Assembly (NCBI GenBank): GCA_021613535.1 | Contig: CP075492.1 | Location: forward strand, 7,254,001 to 7,318,000 | Direction of reading: 5' to 3' | DNA length: 64,000 bases | From: Adineta vaga | Lineage: Eukaryota; Rotifera | Part shown: positions 46,357 through 57,857 of the stretch, one piece after another | Layout: every line of letters starts with the position of its first letter | How positions within the stretch are numbered: position 1 is the stretch's first letter | Notes under the pieces: generated by a model | Databases searched by the model: none | What the model saw: the letters and a program-made list of their open reading frames with translations, nothing else | What the model was told of the DNA's origin: nothing | Position numbers and translations under genes: made by a program

Positions 46357-47179
46357 AATAATCAAATTCTTCTATACAGAAGAAAGAATATGGACATACT
46401 TTCTGAATTTAATGTGATCAACAAGAACGCCCGCGATAGGACATTGATATACTATTTTTCTAATACAAAAAAAAAATGGCGTTAATGATCTTTAATATGC
46501 TCACGTGATAGACAGAGAAAAAAAGCTACACAGTCCTGTGTTTACGTTCTAATCGATATTGACTGACGTTGATGTTAGGGTAAATAATCAGTCGATTCAA
46601 ATAGAATAAGAATTTAGAGAAAAAAAAATATTAGCTAGAATGACAACCAACAAAAAAGACCGAACGAACAGAACGATAAAATATACAAGTGTGAGCATAG
46701 CTTCCTAGTAAGGGCGCATAATAGTATAGTATGGATGTGCCCTAGCGTCTACATCTATTCTAAGCGTATGACTATGAACATCAAGTCTATATTTTCATTA
46801 TTTTATTTGACACAGCATCTTGTTATGAATATCAATGAGAACTAAGTGTATATTTATGATGATACATATTCAAATTGTATATTATATCAATTTCGCAATA
46901 TATTCTCATAGAATTCAATACAATAGATGATTATTATGAAACAATTATAAACGTATATGGGAGAATACTTTCGAATTGATGGTAAGTTTTTAATATAAGA
47001 ATTTTGAATAGTCTTGTTGTGTGTATATACAGTAACGTTGTTTGTTTTGGTTACCTTTTTCTTTTTGCACTTTTCTTTCTCTTATCTATTATCGTGCTGG
47101 GCGTTTCTTTCTTATCAATATTATTCTTATTCTTCTATTTTATATAACCGCGTGTTCTTGACAATTATAGGTCATAACA
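46357..47179. other. Divergent intergenic region
   Basis: AT-rich spacer between the kinase (-) and amidohydrolase (+) genes; promoters of both should lie here. A poly-pyrimidine stretch near 47040-47140 precedes the amidohydrolase. No gene recognised. Confidence 0.45.
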
Positions 47180-47193
47180 TTTTTTTTGTGCAG
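47180..47193 (+). promoter_or_regulatory. Candidate splice acceptor just upstream of start codon
   Basis: A T-run followed by GTGCAG ends 8 bases before the ATG of the amidohydrolase gene. It could serve spliced-leader trans-splicing, which is known in bdelloid rotifers, or close a 5' UTR intron. Confidence 0.4.
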
Positions 47194-47201
47194 CAAACAT
47201 C

Positions 47202-48386
47202 ATGAACAATATGCTTCTTATGAAAGCACACGAAATACAAGCAGAATTGAAATCTATTCGGCAAGATATTCATGCGCATCCTGAAATGGCTATGGAAGAA
47301 ATACGAACATCAAAATTAATCATTTCGAAGTTAAAAGAATGGGGTGTGACAGTGACAGAAGGTGTAGGTAAAACTGGTGTTGTTGGCACATTGAAAAGTA
47401 CAAAATCAGGTGATCGAAGTATTGGTCTTCGTGCTGATATGGATGCTCTTCAGTTAACTGAAAAGACTGGTGTTTCATACTGTTCAACAAAAACTGGTAC
47501 TATGCATGCATGTGGACACGATGGACACACAACGATGTTACTGGGTGCTGCAAAATATCTAGCCGAACATCGAGATTCATTTTGTGGAACAGTTCATTTC
47601 GTTTTTCAACCAGCTGAAGAAGGACAAACAGGTGCCATTGCCATGATTAATGATAAATTATTCGAACGTTTTCCAATGGATACTATTTATGGTTTACATA
47701 ATTATTCAGAGCAACTTGGTACATTTGCTATTTGTACTGGACCAATGATGGCAGCAGCTGATCCTTGGTTTGTGACATTCCACGGAACTGGTGGTCATGG
47801 TGGAGCTGCACCACATCGTGCTACTGATGTAACCGTCTTACAAGCACAATTTATTCTAGCTTTACAAACTATTGTTAGTCGTAATATTAATGCACTTGAT
47901 ACAGCCGTTATTAGTGTTGGTGCTATTGAAAGTGGTTCTTTTGGATCAGTTAATGTTATGCCATCAAAAATACGAATTGGTGGTACAGCTCGCAGTTTGA
48001 AACAATCTGTTCGTGATATAATTGAACGACGAATAAGAGAATTAGCTGATGGTTTAGCTGCAAGTTATGGTTGTACAGCAGAAGTTGAATATGTTCGTCT
48101 TGGAATCCCACTTGTTAATCACGAAGAAGAAACCAAACGAGCAATAAAAGCAGCTAAAGCTGTTGTTAATGAAGCAAATGTCAATCCGAATGGACAACCT
48201 TCGATGGGTGGTGAAGATTTTGCTTTTCTACTGGTCGAACGACCTGGTGCTTTCATATTCTTAGGGATTAATAACGAAGCAGAGACCAGAAATTTACATT
48301 CTCCAACATATGATTTCAATGATGATGCCATTCCATATGGTGTCGCCTATTGGATCAGTTTAGTTCAACAAGAACTCAGTATTTAG
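47202..48386 (+). CDS. M20D amidohydrolase (hippurate/N-acyl-amino-acid hydrolase type)
   Basis: Intronless, 394 residues, no signal peptide. The M20 metal site is intact: Cys104 and His106 in HACGHDGH, Glu139/Glu140 in QPAEEG (catalytic base and metal ligand), His166 in GLHN, and His366 in LHSPTYDFND. GLRADMDALQLTEKTG and TGGHGGAAPHRATDV (dimerisation domain) are also typical. Such enzymes remove acyl groups from N-acylated amino acids such as hippurate or indole-acetyl conjugates in the cytosol. The closest architecture is bacterial and archaeal, plus plant auxin-conjugate hydrolases. Lack of introns supports transfer from microbes. The ATG at 47202 sits right after a pyrimidine-rich acceptor. 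Confidence 0.92.
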   Translation: MNNMLLMKAHEIQAELKSIRQDIHAHPEMAMEEIRTSKLIISKLKEWGVTVTEGVGKTGVVGTLKSTKSGDRSIGLRADMDALQLTEKTGVSYCSTKTGTMHACGHDGHTTMLLGAAKYLAEHRDSFCGTVHFVFQPAEEGQTGAIAMINDKLFERFPMDTIYGLHNYSEQLGTFAICTGPMMAAADPWFVTFHGTGGHGGAAPHRATDVTVLQAQFILALQTIVSRNINALDTAVISVGAIESGSFGSVNVMPSKIRIGGTARSLKQSVRDIIERRIRELADGLAASYGCTAEVEYVRLGIPLVNHEEETKRAIKAAKAVVNEANVNPNGQPSMGGEDFAFLLVERPGAFIFLGINNEAETRNLHSPTYDFNDDAIPYGVAYWISLVQQELSI

Positions 48387-48939
48387 TGTATGACATGTTT
48401 CTAACTCTCTGTATTAAATTCGATAGAATGTACTTAGAATAATTTTCGTAGATACTTTCTTGTAAAATACATATTAACAAGATAATCGTTGAATATAACT
48501 GATTACTAAATTCATATTTCCGTATATTAATCAATAAAATGTCTTTTAACTACTTATATAGCGATAAATATGAATAATTCTGCTTTGTAATCCAATAAAA
48601 CTATCACTTGTAGATTAATAATTCATATTTCGTTTTTATTTTTTACTCATACCAAATACTTTATTGAATTTTTCTTCTATCATTAACTATTATACTTTCC
48701 TTCTTACAATTACTTTGACTATTTGAAGGTGTGCAATAATCCTTGTTTAACTAAACGAAATAAATATAGCTCCAGAATATAAAATAAATACTCGCCTCTA
48801 TTTTTCCAACTTACTAATGCACGTGTTATTTATGATATATGTATATCATAATGCAAATTGCAGATCAATCGATTGATACTTCATTAAAACTTGATATAAA
48901 TAGAGATCGATTATTTGAAAAATAAATATAAGTAGAATT
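48387..48939. other. Intergenic, no gene seen
   Basis: AT-rich spacer between the amidohydrolase and the broken ART-TPR gene. Nothing recognised. Confidence 0.4.
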
Positions 48940-50578
48940 ATGGGCATGAAAGCAACTAAATTCTTTCAAATACACGATGAGAATCTTGAAACATTGTCTT
49001 TGGTTTGGCTAGGTGCACAGGTGAATACAACAAAGGAAAATCAAAGTACCCACCGAGAACTTCAACATATTATTAGCTATACTGAACGATTTGATGGTCA
49101 ACAGAAATGTTACGACTACATTGCGTCTCTTTCTTCACAAGATCGACTTATTTTGATTGTTAGCGGTGAACTTGGCCAAAACATAGTACCACAAATTCAT
49201 CCTCTTCGACAAATTTCATCTGTTCATGTGTATTGTAGGAATAAAAAACTCAATCAACTATGGACAGGCAAATATTCCAAAGTATATAAGATATTTTTTC
49301 TCTCTTCAATTTCAATTTCAATTTCATTCATTTCTAGATAAGAAGTGTCGTTATTCAATCAAAAGATCTCATTACGGAAATAAAAGCAGACCAACAAAAA
49401 TCGGACAACAGTAGAAGAACCACTTTCAATCAATATATTTACTGCTAACAATAATTTAGATCAATCAACAGCTCAACTTAATGGTCACTTTGTTCATTAT
49501 CTTCTTTTAATCGATGTTCTTCTTCGATTGCAATCAATTGAAAAGATAAATGTGCACTCATTAAACTCTTAAAGAATGAATTTAAGAAGAATAAAAGTCA
49601 ACTCACCATAGTACGCGAATTGGAAAAGAATTTCAATGTCAATCATTTGTCACTGTTTATCGTGGACAAGTGATGTCAACTGATGAATTGGATATTGTTC
49701 AACAATCGATTGATGAATTTATTTCGATCAATTCATTTTTCTCAACGAGTACTAAACAGGATAAGGCATTGGAATTTCTGAACAGTGCTACTGTTTCCAA
49801 CGATTTATATCGTGTATTATTAATAATTGATGCGGATCCTAGTGTTGTAACAACGAAACCATTTGCTGATATTACTTCATTGAGTGCCTATAAAGATGAA
49901 CGTGAAATCTTATTTATGACTGGATCCATCTTTCGTTTAGTTCACATGTATCGAGATGATGAGAAAGATATTTGGATAATTCAAATGCAATTATGTGGAG
50001 ACGATGAAAATGGTTTGAAAAATCTTTTCGAACATATGAAACAAGAATATGGAAATGGAGACGAAGAAATTAATCTTCGTTCATTTGGTGATGTCTTACG
50101 AAAAATGGGACAATTTAATTTAGCAGAAAAAATGTATTGGCGTTTGCTGAATAGAATCCCATCGTATGATCCATTACTTTACTCTTTATATTACTCATTG
50201 GGTTCAGTCACGAAAAATAAAGGTGGCTATGATTCGAGTCTTCAATGGTTTACTAAATCGTTCGAACTTCAAATTCAAACGAATCCAATAGATTATGTTA
50301 GCATTAGTGGTATTTATTGTTGGAATGGCGTTATTTATGAAGCGAAAAATGATTATATTATAGCACTGAAATATTATAACAATGCTGTTGAACTATTAAA
50401 ACAAGAATGTGACGAGAATCATCCAGACATGGCTCACTTCTATTACAGTATTGCTATAAGTTACGAAAACATTGATTCAATACATGAAAGAAATGATGAA
50501 TTACGACAAGCATTGACATACTATAAGAACACTACCATTTCAACATCCAAATGTGATAAAAATCGAAAAAGCTATTGA
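48940..50578 (+). pseudogene. Broken ART-TPR gene
   Basis: Starts with the N-terminal module common in bdelloid ART-TPR proteins (LETLSLVWLGAQVN; ISSVHVYCRN), an intron (GTATATAAG..TTTCTAG), then SVVIQSKDLITEIKADQQK. The frame shifts near 49408 (continuing as EEPLSINIFTANNN, then STAQLNGHFVHYLLLIDVLL) and near 49550 (NEFKKNKSQLTIVRELEKNF). At about 49645 roughly 60 residues expected before the ART Arg are missing. The next frame has the ART core: TVYRGQVMS (Arg), SFFSTSTKQDKA (Ser), KDEREILFMTG (Glu-x-Glu). Tetratricopeptide repeats follow (LRKMGQFNLAEKMYWRLLNR; DYIIALKYYNNAVELLKQ) to 50578. Two frameshifts plus a deletion make it a pseudogene, although the last 302-residue frame is open. Confidence 0.75.
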
Positions 50579-51049
50579 ACGAACATCATCTGAATGAAAA
50601 TAATTTTTTTTCAAATTTATTTTACAAACATAAATAAAAAATATTGAATAAACTAATGACAGAATTCTACCAAATGATTGTATCGATTTCTGATAGAAGA
50701 TATATTAGTACTAATGCAACAATGCTTGAATTTACTTCTACATTTTATGTAACACATCGTCTTCGTACAAATCATACATCTATATAGTAATATTCTCAAG
50801 ATGAGTACTTTGACTGAATATCGACGTATTTTACGTAGTCATATAACAAAAAAATACGAAAAGAAAATAAATGAAAAAATGGATACTTATCATAAATATT
50901 TTTTACAGCCTCACTTTGGAATTTCATAATAAAAAAATCCGACGTCGTTCTTCTCTTTATCTGCCTCTAGACTATAACATATAAATTTCTTCTAGTCGAA
51001 TGAAGATAGATGTTTTTTTATTGTTTTTCTATAGACGATCATAATCAAC
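50579..51049. other. Intergenic, no gene seen
   Basis: AT-rich spacer upstream of the TIR gene. No motif recognised. Confidence 0.4.
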
Positions 51050-52183
51050 ATGTCCAATAATAACGAAGAAAATATTTCTGCTTCAAATACACCTACATTT
51101 GGAGACAATAATCAGCAACGAGTACCATCTCGACATCCTCAAAGACCGGTATTAGTACGAGTAAGAAATAATTCGATCGTTGATCTATTATTTGTCTTAT
51201 AGAATTGGCGACTACGAATAAGAAACCGTTACAATCGTCGACTACAGCAACAGCAAATCACTACGACACGTACATTGACTGATGCTTATACCCAAATAGA
51301 TTCAACTAGTGGTATATTATATATTAGTTATTGCTATATAGTTTTCTAAAAGAAATATACCCTAGAAATTAATCAAGAATCTAACTCAAATGATCGAAAT
51401 CGAGTTAGCATAGAATCAGCCGAATATCGGAGCAAACCGCTTGATAGTGTCTCTGATGAAACTTTGGAATGTGAGTAGAATTAGATACAAAAATAAATAA
51501 GTACGTACGTATCTATTTTAAAGCTACTCATGTTGCACCAATGGCCCAAATTAATTCTCCTTCTGGATCGCAACTAGTGATGTTATCGGTAACAAATGGT
51601 AATTTCTCTTTGTCTTTCCAATTTTTATTCAGAATATATTATCATGAATACTTTACTAGGACCAGTGACACTCATTAGTGACACATCATCAAGTTCTCCA
51701 CAACAACAATCCATTTTTGTTACTCAAAATCCTATGAAAGTAGCTGTATCATATGCAGGCGAAACGGAAGCTCGGGTTAGACAAATCACACAGTTGATTC
51801 ATAATTCACTAACTACTTCGGAAAGTCCCTATCCAGTCTTTTTTGCCCGTGATTTTCAAGACGAATTAGTTGGATTAAATGGAATGGCCAAATTGCTAAA
51901 AATTTATCGAACTGCTTCTCTCGTTGTCGTTTTTCTCTCGATCACATATCACCAATCACCTTTCTGTCGAGAAGAATGGAGAGCAATAAGAAATTACTAC
52001 ATGTATGGTGAAGGACGCAGCCAAACTGAGAAACTATTTTTTGTTAAACTAAGTGATTATAATGCTGAAGAACTCAATCTTGTTTCTGATGACTTTTATC
52101 TCGATGGATTGACAATGGACGATCAGCATATAGCGGATCTGATCATCAGCCGATGGCGTAAGATTGAACAGTTGCCAAGATAA
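51050..52183 (+). CDS. TIR-domain protein
   Basis: Five exons (51050-51160, 51203-51311, 51366-51470, 51524-51598, 51633-52183) sum to 951 bases, 316 residues, all phases matching; two introns are only 34 and 42 bases. Residues 1-165 are low-complexity, Asn/Ser/Gln/Arg-rich and probably disordered. Residues about 168-310 form a TIR-like domain: KVAVSYAGETEARV (strand A), VFFARDFQDELVG, ASLVVVFLSITYHQSPFCREEWRAI, then LFFVKLSD. Cys245 and Glu247/248 lie where TIR NADases carry the catalytic Glu, so NAD+ cleavage is possible, but signalling by TIR-TIR contact is the alternative. No membrane segment, so a soluble protein. Neighbour of the ART-TPR pseudogene. Confidence 0.82.
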
Positions 52184-52387
52184 AGAGAACTGTTCATAGT
52201 ACTACAAAAGATACAATTGTTTTATAAGATTAAACTTTCTCTGCTCAAATACGCTTTCATTCTCTACATATAAATATAATGTTAAAGCAAGAATTTATTC
52301 TTTGATTGTTTATTATAATATTTCGAAAGCATATATAAATTGACAAGTATGAGTCAAGAAAAAAAACCATTATTATGTGCAGATTTT

Positions 52388-53782
52388 TCAATATAATTCA
52401 GCACTTGCTAGATAACTGCCATTGTTTGATTTGCCACCAGCAACTAGAACTGTTCCATTGGTTAGTACGGATGCTGTATGAAAATTGCGTGTATCAGTCA
52501 TGTTTTCTGTAATTGTCCAGTTTCCTGTTGACGGATTATATAATTCAGCAAAAGCACTACTATTACATCCACCTGCAACTAATACATATCCATTTGTTAA
52601 AAGAGATGCTGTGTGACCACTTCGTGCACAGTTCATACTACCAGTCAATACCCAATCTCCTGACACTGGATCATATATTTCAGCAATACTAACAGCAGCG
52701 CCGTTCAAACTACCACTCACTAATACTTTTCCGTTTGTTAATACCACTGCTATATGAGCACCTCGTACAGTATTCATATTTCCCGTCGTAATCCATGTAC
52801 CTGATGAGATGTTGTATATTATACTACTAGTAAGAAACTGACTACCATCATGTCCACCGCTAATTAATATGTTTCCATTGGTTAGTACCGATGATGTGTG
52901 CAGTTTTCGTGGCGTACTCATCGAATCAATTGTTGACCAGATGCCTGTTGACGGATCATATAATTGAGCGCTACTAAGAAGAGCTCCATTATATCCACCA
53001 ACAACTAATATTTTTCTGTTGAGTAATGTCGACGATGTATGTACGTTTCTAGAAGTACTCATGCTACCTGTTGCAATCCATACTATAAGGAATGCACAAA
53101 CGAGTTAAGTTTATATTTTCTTTCCGATAGTATAGGATAATTTTTAGATGTCTTATAGAAGAAAAACTGCGTGCGAAAAAATATATCTTCACTCTTTTAG
53201 TGCTACTCATTTCCATGACAACAATACTTTTCTCCCTAAGGTAAGTTGATGATTGTTTAGTTTTTTCTAAAATATAATTTCCTATCTATTATAAAATTAT
53301 TTCTCTGTTAACCAGCACTAGCAAGGTCTATCAGTTCATAGAAGAGTATTACCTCGTATTGATGCTGTTGTCTCTGTTGATGTGGATGTAGACGATGTTA
53401 TGCTTGTTGTAATCCTATATATACACATACACAACATTAGAAAATAATTATTAGTTATCAAAACATGACTACCTTGTGGATTCAAACTACCATGTTGACT
53501 GGGAATATCAGCGAATATTTCACATTGATTAATAGATTGATCAAACGTTACTGTACGACAGTGGCTATTGGATAAGCAAGCAATATGGCAAGCTTTGAAA
53601 TTCGAAGTTGATAGTACAGTAGAAGATGAACAGCCAGAATCAGTGCACTGATATCGTATGTCGTTCAATTTAGTGACTAATAATGATCTCGTATCTTGAG
53701 ATGTTATTCGTCCGAAAAGATTGAGACAGAAAAACAACATTATTATGTATTTCATGTTGAAAGAATAGTGACTATTTTCCAA
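52388..53782 (-). CDS. Secreted PAN-like / kelch-repeat protein
   Basis: The first exon (from 53782) encodes a signal peptide (MKYIIMLFFCLNLFGRITSQ) and a Cys-rich PAN/apple-like module (IRYQCTDSGCSSST; KACHIACLSNSHCRTVTF; QCEIFADIPS). A Thr/Ser-rich linker follows (TSSTSTSTETT), whose exact splice borders I could not settle. After an intron ending at 53083 (CCTTATAG) comes a run of about five kelch-type repeats of 46-47 residues with the pattern SMSTPRKLHTSSVLTNGNIL and ISGGHDG..LYNPSTGNW. It stops at 52388 after SAELY, one short of the usual six repeats, so the propeller may be incomplete or close with another strand. Likely an extracellular adhesion or glycan-binding protein. Confidence 0.72.
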
Positions 53783-54906
53783 ATGACTTTTCTGCTAAAG
53801 AATAAACTGTCTTTTTTAAATTGAAGAAAAAGAACCACATCATTAATAGATTTTTCTCATAACTACTTAAATTCACTATGTTTAACTTTTATGTTTGATT
53901 GAACATTGAAAAGCACCATCTTTTCGTCTTCTATTTTGGCAATATAGGAAACTTTTGTGATTATTCTGTATATTAAATCAAAAGTCACAAAATCATTGCT
54001 CTGTTTAAAAAGAATGAATACAGCAGGAAAATCTAATTTGCTTTTCTTCTGCAGAACTGAAGGTCATTGGCCTCTAACAACAATCTCCTTTCCTACTTCA
54101 TCAAATAACCAGAAAACAGAAAAATATGATAAAAGAGAGACAACTTGCGAAAAGTTCTCACAATAATAATTGAAATGCTCGAAAAATACCTTGTGATTTA
54201 GACGAATATTTTTTTTTGACCTCATAAATTATAGCAAAATATATGTTCTCTCAACGTTCGAAAGGAAATAATCACACATAAAAAATGGGCAAATAATGAT
54301 GATGATGTAGGGCCGATTACATAATTGAAAAAAATAGAAGAATTTACAATCATTTTTTAAGTTCGCTAATTTTTTGATTTACTTATTTCAATCGTCCTTT
54401 TTTCTATTCATGACTACAGTTTGATAATGAAATTGATTTTCAAAAAAGTGTTCGCTGCGCATCTACACCATTATGAATACTAATTTCTATTTCCGAAGAT
54501 GAAAATAAGAATATATGACTTTTCAATTTTTGTTTTGTGTATTGTAATAGGCACATAAACAAATATTCATCTTTGTAAATGTTGATGCTTCAGCAACTAA
54601 AATGAACAAATCTAATGCTTAAATTTTGATTGAAAGTAATAGCATAGATCCTTCTCAAAAGTATTGATTCAGCCACATTTTCATTCCTACAATATTCTAC
54701 AGAGCATTACTCGTTGACTACAGCAGAATACAAATGTGGCATATGGCATATCAATAACCACGTTTTGTTCTTTCTCTCAGGAAGAATAGAGCAAAAATAT
54801 TTATTTTTTTCCAACTAAATAAAAGAACGAGCAGTATGGATACATAAAAATATCAACAAATGAAAGAGAAAGCATGTTTTCAAAACGAAATACATAAGAA
54901 AAAAGT
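53783..54906. other. Divergent intergenic region
   Basis: About 1.1 kb, very AT-rich, between the kelch (-) and SPRY-like (+) genes. Only short frames without family resemblance (for instance 53957-54166). Both promoters should lie here. Confidence 0.45.
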
Positions 54907-56695
54907 ATGGCGTCTTCTTACTCAGCGTCTGCGGATGTCAATGAAGTGTACGATGAAAGATTTGAAGAAATTTATAACTCTGATGAAAATATTATTGAGC
55001 TAATGGACAATGGAAGGACATGCACATCGATTAGACGAGGATCATTTGGATGTACTCTTGGTCATAATGCATATTTATCGGGTGTTCATCGTATTCGACT
55101 AAGACTAGATTATGGCATAGCGTCGTTGGGCATTCATTGTCGGAATATGCCACTTGTATCGAGCGAATTTGGTGCAGGTAGCTATGATTCGAATCCTTCT
55201 ATACATGGTTGGGGAACAGGTGGCTCTAGAATAGTCAACGGAAGATATGAAGGAGACGTCTTCACAAAAACAAAAGAAAGGTTAATTCAATTTGTATTGG
55301 TATTGAATTGTGATGATCATCGATTGAGTATGCTTAATGAAAACACTAACGAGCGCGATGAAATGGAAGTTAATATTGCTAATGCACCGTTTCCATGGTG
55401 TTTATTTGTTCAAATTTCTAGATTTGGAGGTCGCGTTTCGCTGGTATATCCTTTATCATTAACTTTCAAATCGACTCCTGCAGATGCAACCTTACTGAGA
55501 AATCTAACAGTCAAAACGTTAGGTAATGTAACGTTTTACACTCAATCATATTGATGATATTATTCTTCTGTCAGATCATGAAATTATCGATGATAATAAT
55601 AGCAGCGATACTACAAATACAATTGCTACACAATTCATGTCAACATTAGAATGTGAGTACATATTTCTCTAACTAGTTTCGTTTATTTTCATACTCTCAT
55701 ACAAGTAAATAATGGAGCACTTATTTATAGTATGGCGTCAGGAAGCATATCAAAGGATTGATCAATATTGTGATGAAAAGCGAGAAGAATTTATCGGTTT
55801 ACTCAATCAACAACGAACGAAACCAAAACCTGTCAATATTCAATCGATATTTTCTTCGTTAACATTTAATCGTGATCTCGTTCATTTTCGTTCGAATAGA
55901 TTAGTGTCAAAAGCTATATTACCTTTTCAAATACAAGGTGCATCAAGTCTATTGGAACAGAATCATGGTTGTATAGCAGCAAATGAAAATCATTTTGTAA
56001 TCATTCAAGCCAATTCTCTTTGGATTTATAAACACGAATGGCCGCCGCTACGTAGTCTTCAATGGACATATGGCAACATATACGATATGTTTTGGTGTCA
56101 TGCTCTCGATCAATTCATTCTCATTTCTGAGCAAAAGATTCTCCTTTTCAATGACAAGACAATGACTCTTAGTCCATTATCATTAAACGAAAATCAAACA
56201 ACGATTGACTTTTATGGAGGCACATGCATAGAAAATATGCTATTTTTCTTTACATGGGGTTGGGGTTCATGTATTTATGTATATGCGATTCGACCATTAC
56301 TTGAACTGCAACGAACATATCAACCACCTTTTCCATGTACAACAGATGAACTTATTTTTCATTGTGCATCGAATTATCAAGCATTGGCAATGATTATCAA
56401 AAATCGACATGATGAAATTCGTCTAGATCTCTGTTCACCAACTAATATGGAACGATTTTGGTCCATAAAGTTAGATTTAACAGTCGGATATCAACATATT
56501 CGATGTTGTTCAATAAATCATAATGATTGGATGATTATTTCTCCTGATTCATCAACATTAACTCATATTTCTGGCGAAGGTGAACTCATTGGTAAAGATA
56601 CCCATGATCCAGTGCCTTGGTATGGACTTTCGCTACGCAACAATGATATTCTCATCTTGTCAGACTATATGATGAACATATATCGATTGTCATAA
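54907..56695 (+). CDS. SPRY-like domain joined to a beta-propeller-like domain
   Basis: Three exons, 54907-55522, 55575-55652 and 55731-56695, sum to 1659 bases (552 residues) with consistent phases. Residues about 40-190 look like a B30.2/SPRY fold: GRTCTSIRRGSFGCTLGHNA, GVHRIRLRLDYGIASLGIH, SIHGWGTGGSRIVNGRYEG, PFPWCLFVQISRFGG. A short Asp/Ser/Thr-rich linker and a helical stretch (WRQEAYQRIDQYCDEKREEF) follow. The last 270 residues have repeated beta-strand blocks (GCIAANENHFVIIQANSLWI; WCHALDQFILISEQKILLF; NNDILILSDYMMNIYRL) typical of the non-canonical WD-like propellers attached to B-box/coiled-coil proteins in bdelloids. Likely a cytosolic protein-interaction scaffold. If the first intron is not spliced, the frame ends at 55554 and only the SPRY part is made. 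Confidence 0.68.
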
Positions 56696-57050
56696 GAATC
56701 ATTTATCACTGTTTCTTACGATACTAAACCACTTAAATATTCAAGAAAATATAGCATTGCACAACAGATAGTTCGAAAATGTGAGTGCATGGATATGATT
56801 CTTGTATTTTATCTTCGATAATTACGCCAAAAGAGTGTGATTGAGTTTTACACCTTACTCACCCCATACTTGATACTTTTTCAAGTTTATTGTATAAAAT
56901 AAAAAGAAATAAAAGATTCAATTATGAAAAGTTAAATCAATTTCCGTTTCATAATTTTCTCTCGCTTCTTGAAATTTACCATCTTGAATCACTTGTTTTG
57001 ACTTTGAATAATTCAAGAATTAAATGCTCTTCTATTTTCGGCAGTTCAGA
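56696..57050. other. Convergent intergenic gap
   Basis: AT-rich spacer between gene ends. Nothing recognised. Confidence 0.35.
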
Positions 57051-57857
57051 TTATTGAAATGACTGTTCACATCCCATTCTTTTAGAAGATTTCTGCCTGT
57101 GTGATGATTTTGTTTTACTTGAGACGCTGCCATTAGTATGATGTTTTCGAGCATTGTCGACATATTTCTTATTTTTTGTACATCGTAATTTTCCATCAAT
57201 ACGTTCTATCAGGTATTTCAAAAACACTTTTCGTTTGTAGTCTTTGACTTCTTCGACGAAATGATTATCACCACACGTTGTTGTTGTTCCATCGCATCCT
57301 TCCGTTTTGAACCATATTATATCACAAAATGGACATCGTTTAATTAAATTTCTTTGATTTTTATTATCAAATAGATTGTAAGACATGAATGCGACTACTT
57401 TCTCAACAAATGCATCACAAATTCTAACATTTTCTTTTTCTATTTTAATATAAAATGCATAATAATCTAATTCTTGCATTACTCCACCATATTCCTCTCG
57501 AAACTCTCCGAATAATATTTCCATTTCATTTTTGCATTTTACAATAATCATATGTAAAACGTCATCTTTATCTTCCGTGGACTGCACATTAAATTTGCAA
57601 TCGATGCTGATGGACTTCGTTCCGAACAGAAGAATATAATGTTTTCTAAATTTGGACATTCATTATCAGATGATTCGCATATGCCTTGAAAACATTTTTG
57701 TGGATTTTTCGATTGATCCCAATGCGTGATAATTACCACAACAAACATCATTATGAAACAAATTTCGAGTAATACTTCCTCTACCTTCAGTTGCTTCGTG
57801 TTGTGTTCCACAGATTGTAGACGTTTTTTTCTTAATTAATGGCTCAATGTTTTCCAT
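57051..57857 (-). pseudogene. RING2-like zinc-ribbon protein with broken junction
   Basis: The 5' piece from 57857 reads MENIEPLIKKKTSTICGTQH, EATEGRGSITRNLFHNDVCC and GNYHALGS, then meets three consecutive in-frame stops (TGA TAA TGA, about 57662-57670). In the same frame the 3' piece goes on (FRKHYILLFGTKSISIDCKF; MQELDYYAFYIKIEKENVRI) to the zinc ribbon CPFCDIIWFKTEGCDGTTTTCG and a basic Ser/Lys tail ending at 57051. The Cys pattern CxxC..W..GCDG..TCG resembles the IBR/RING2 part of RBR ubiquitin ligases. A 48-base intron (GTTTTC..AATTTAG) could remove the stops in phase but has a weak donor. Otherwise it is a pseudogene. Confidence 0.5.

Noticed and set aside
47014-47205. Plus-strand hydrophobic frame upstream of the amidohydrolase
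   Set aside because: It arises from the pyrimidine-rich tract and ends at the next gene's start; it is more likely a leader or acceptor region.
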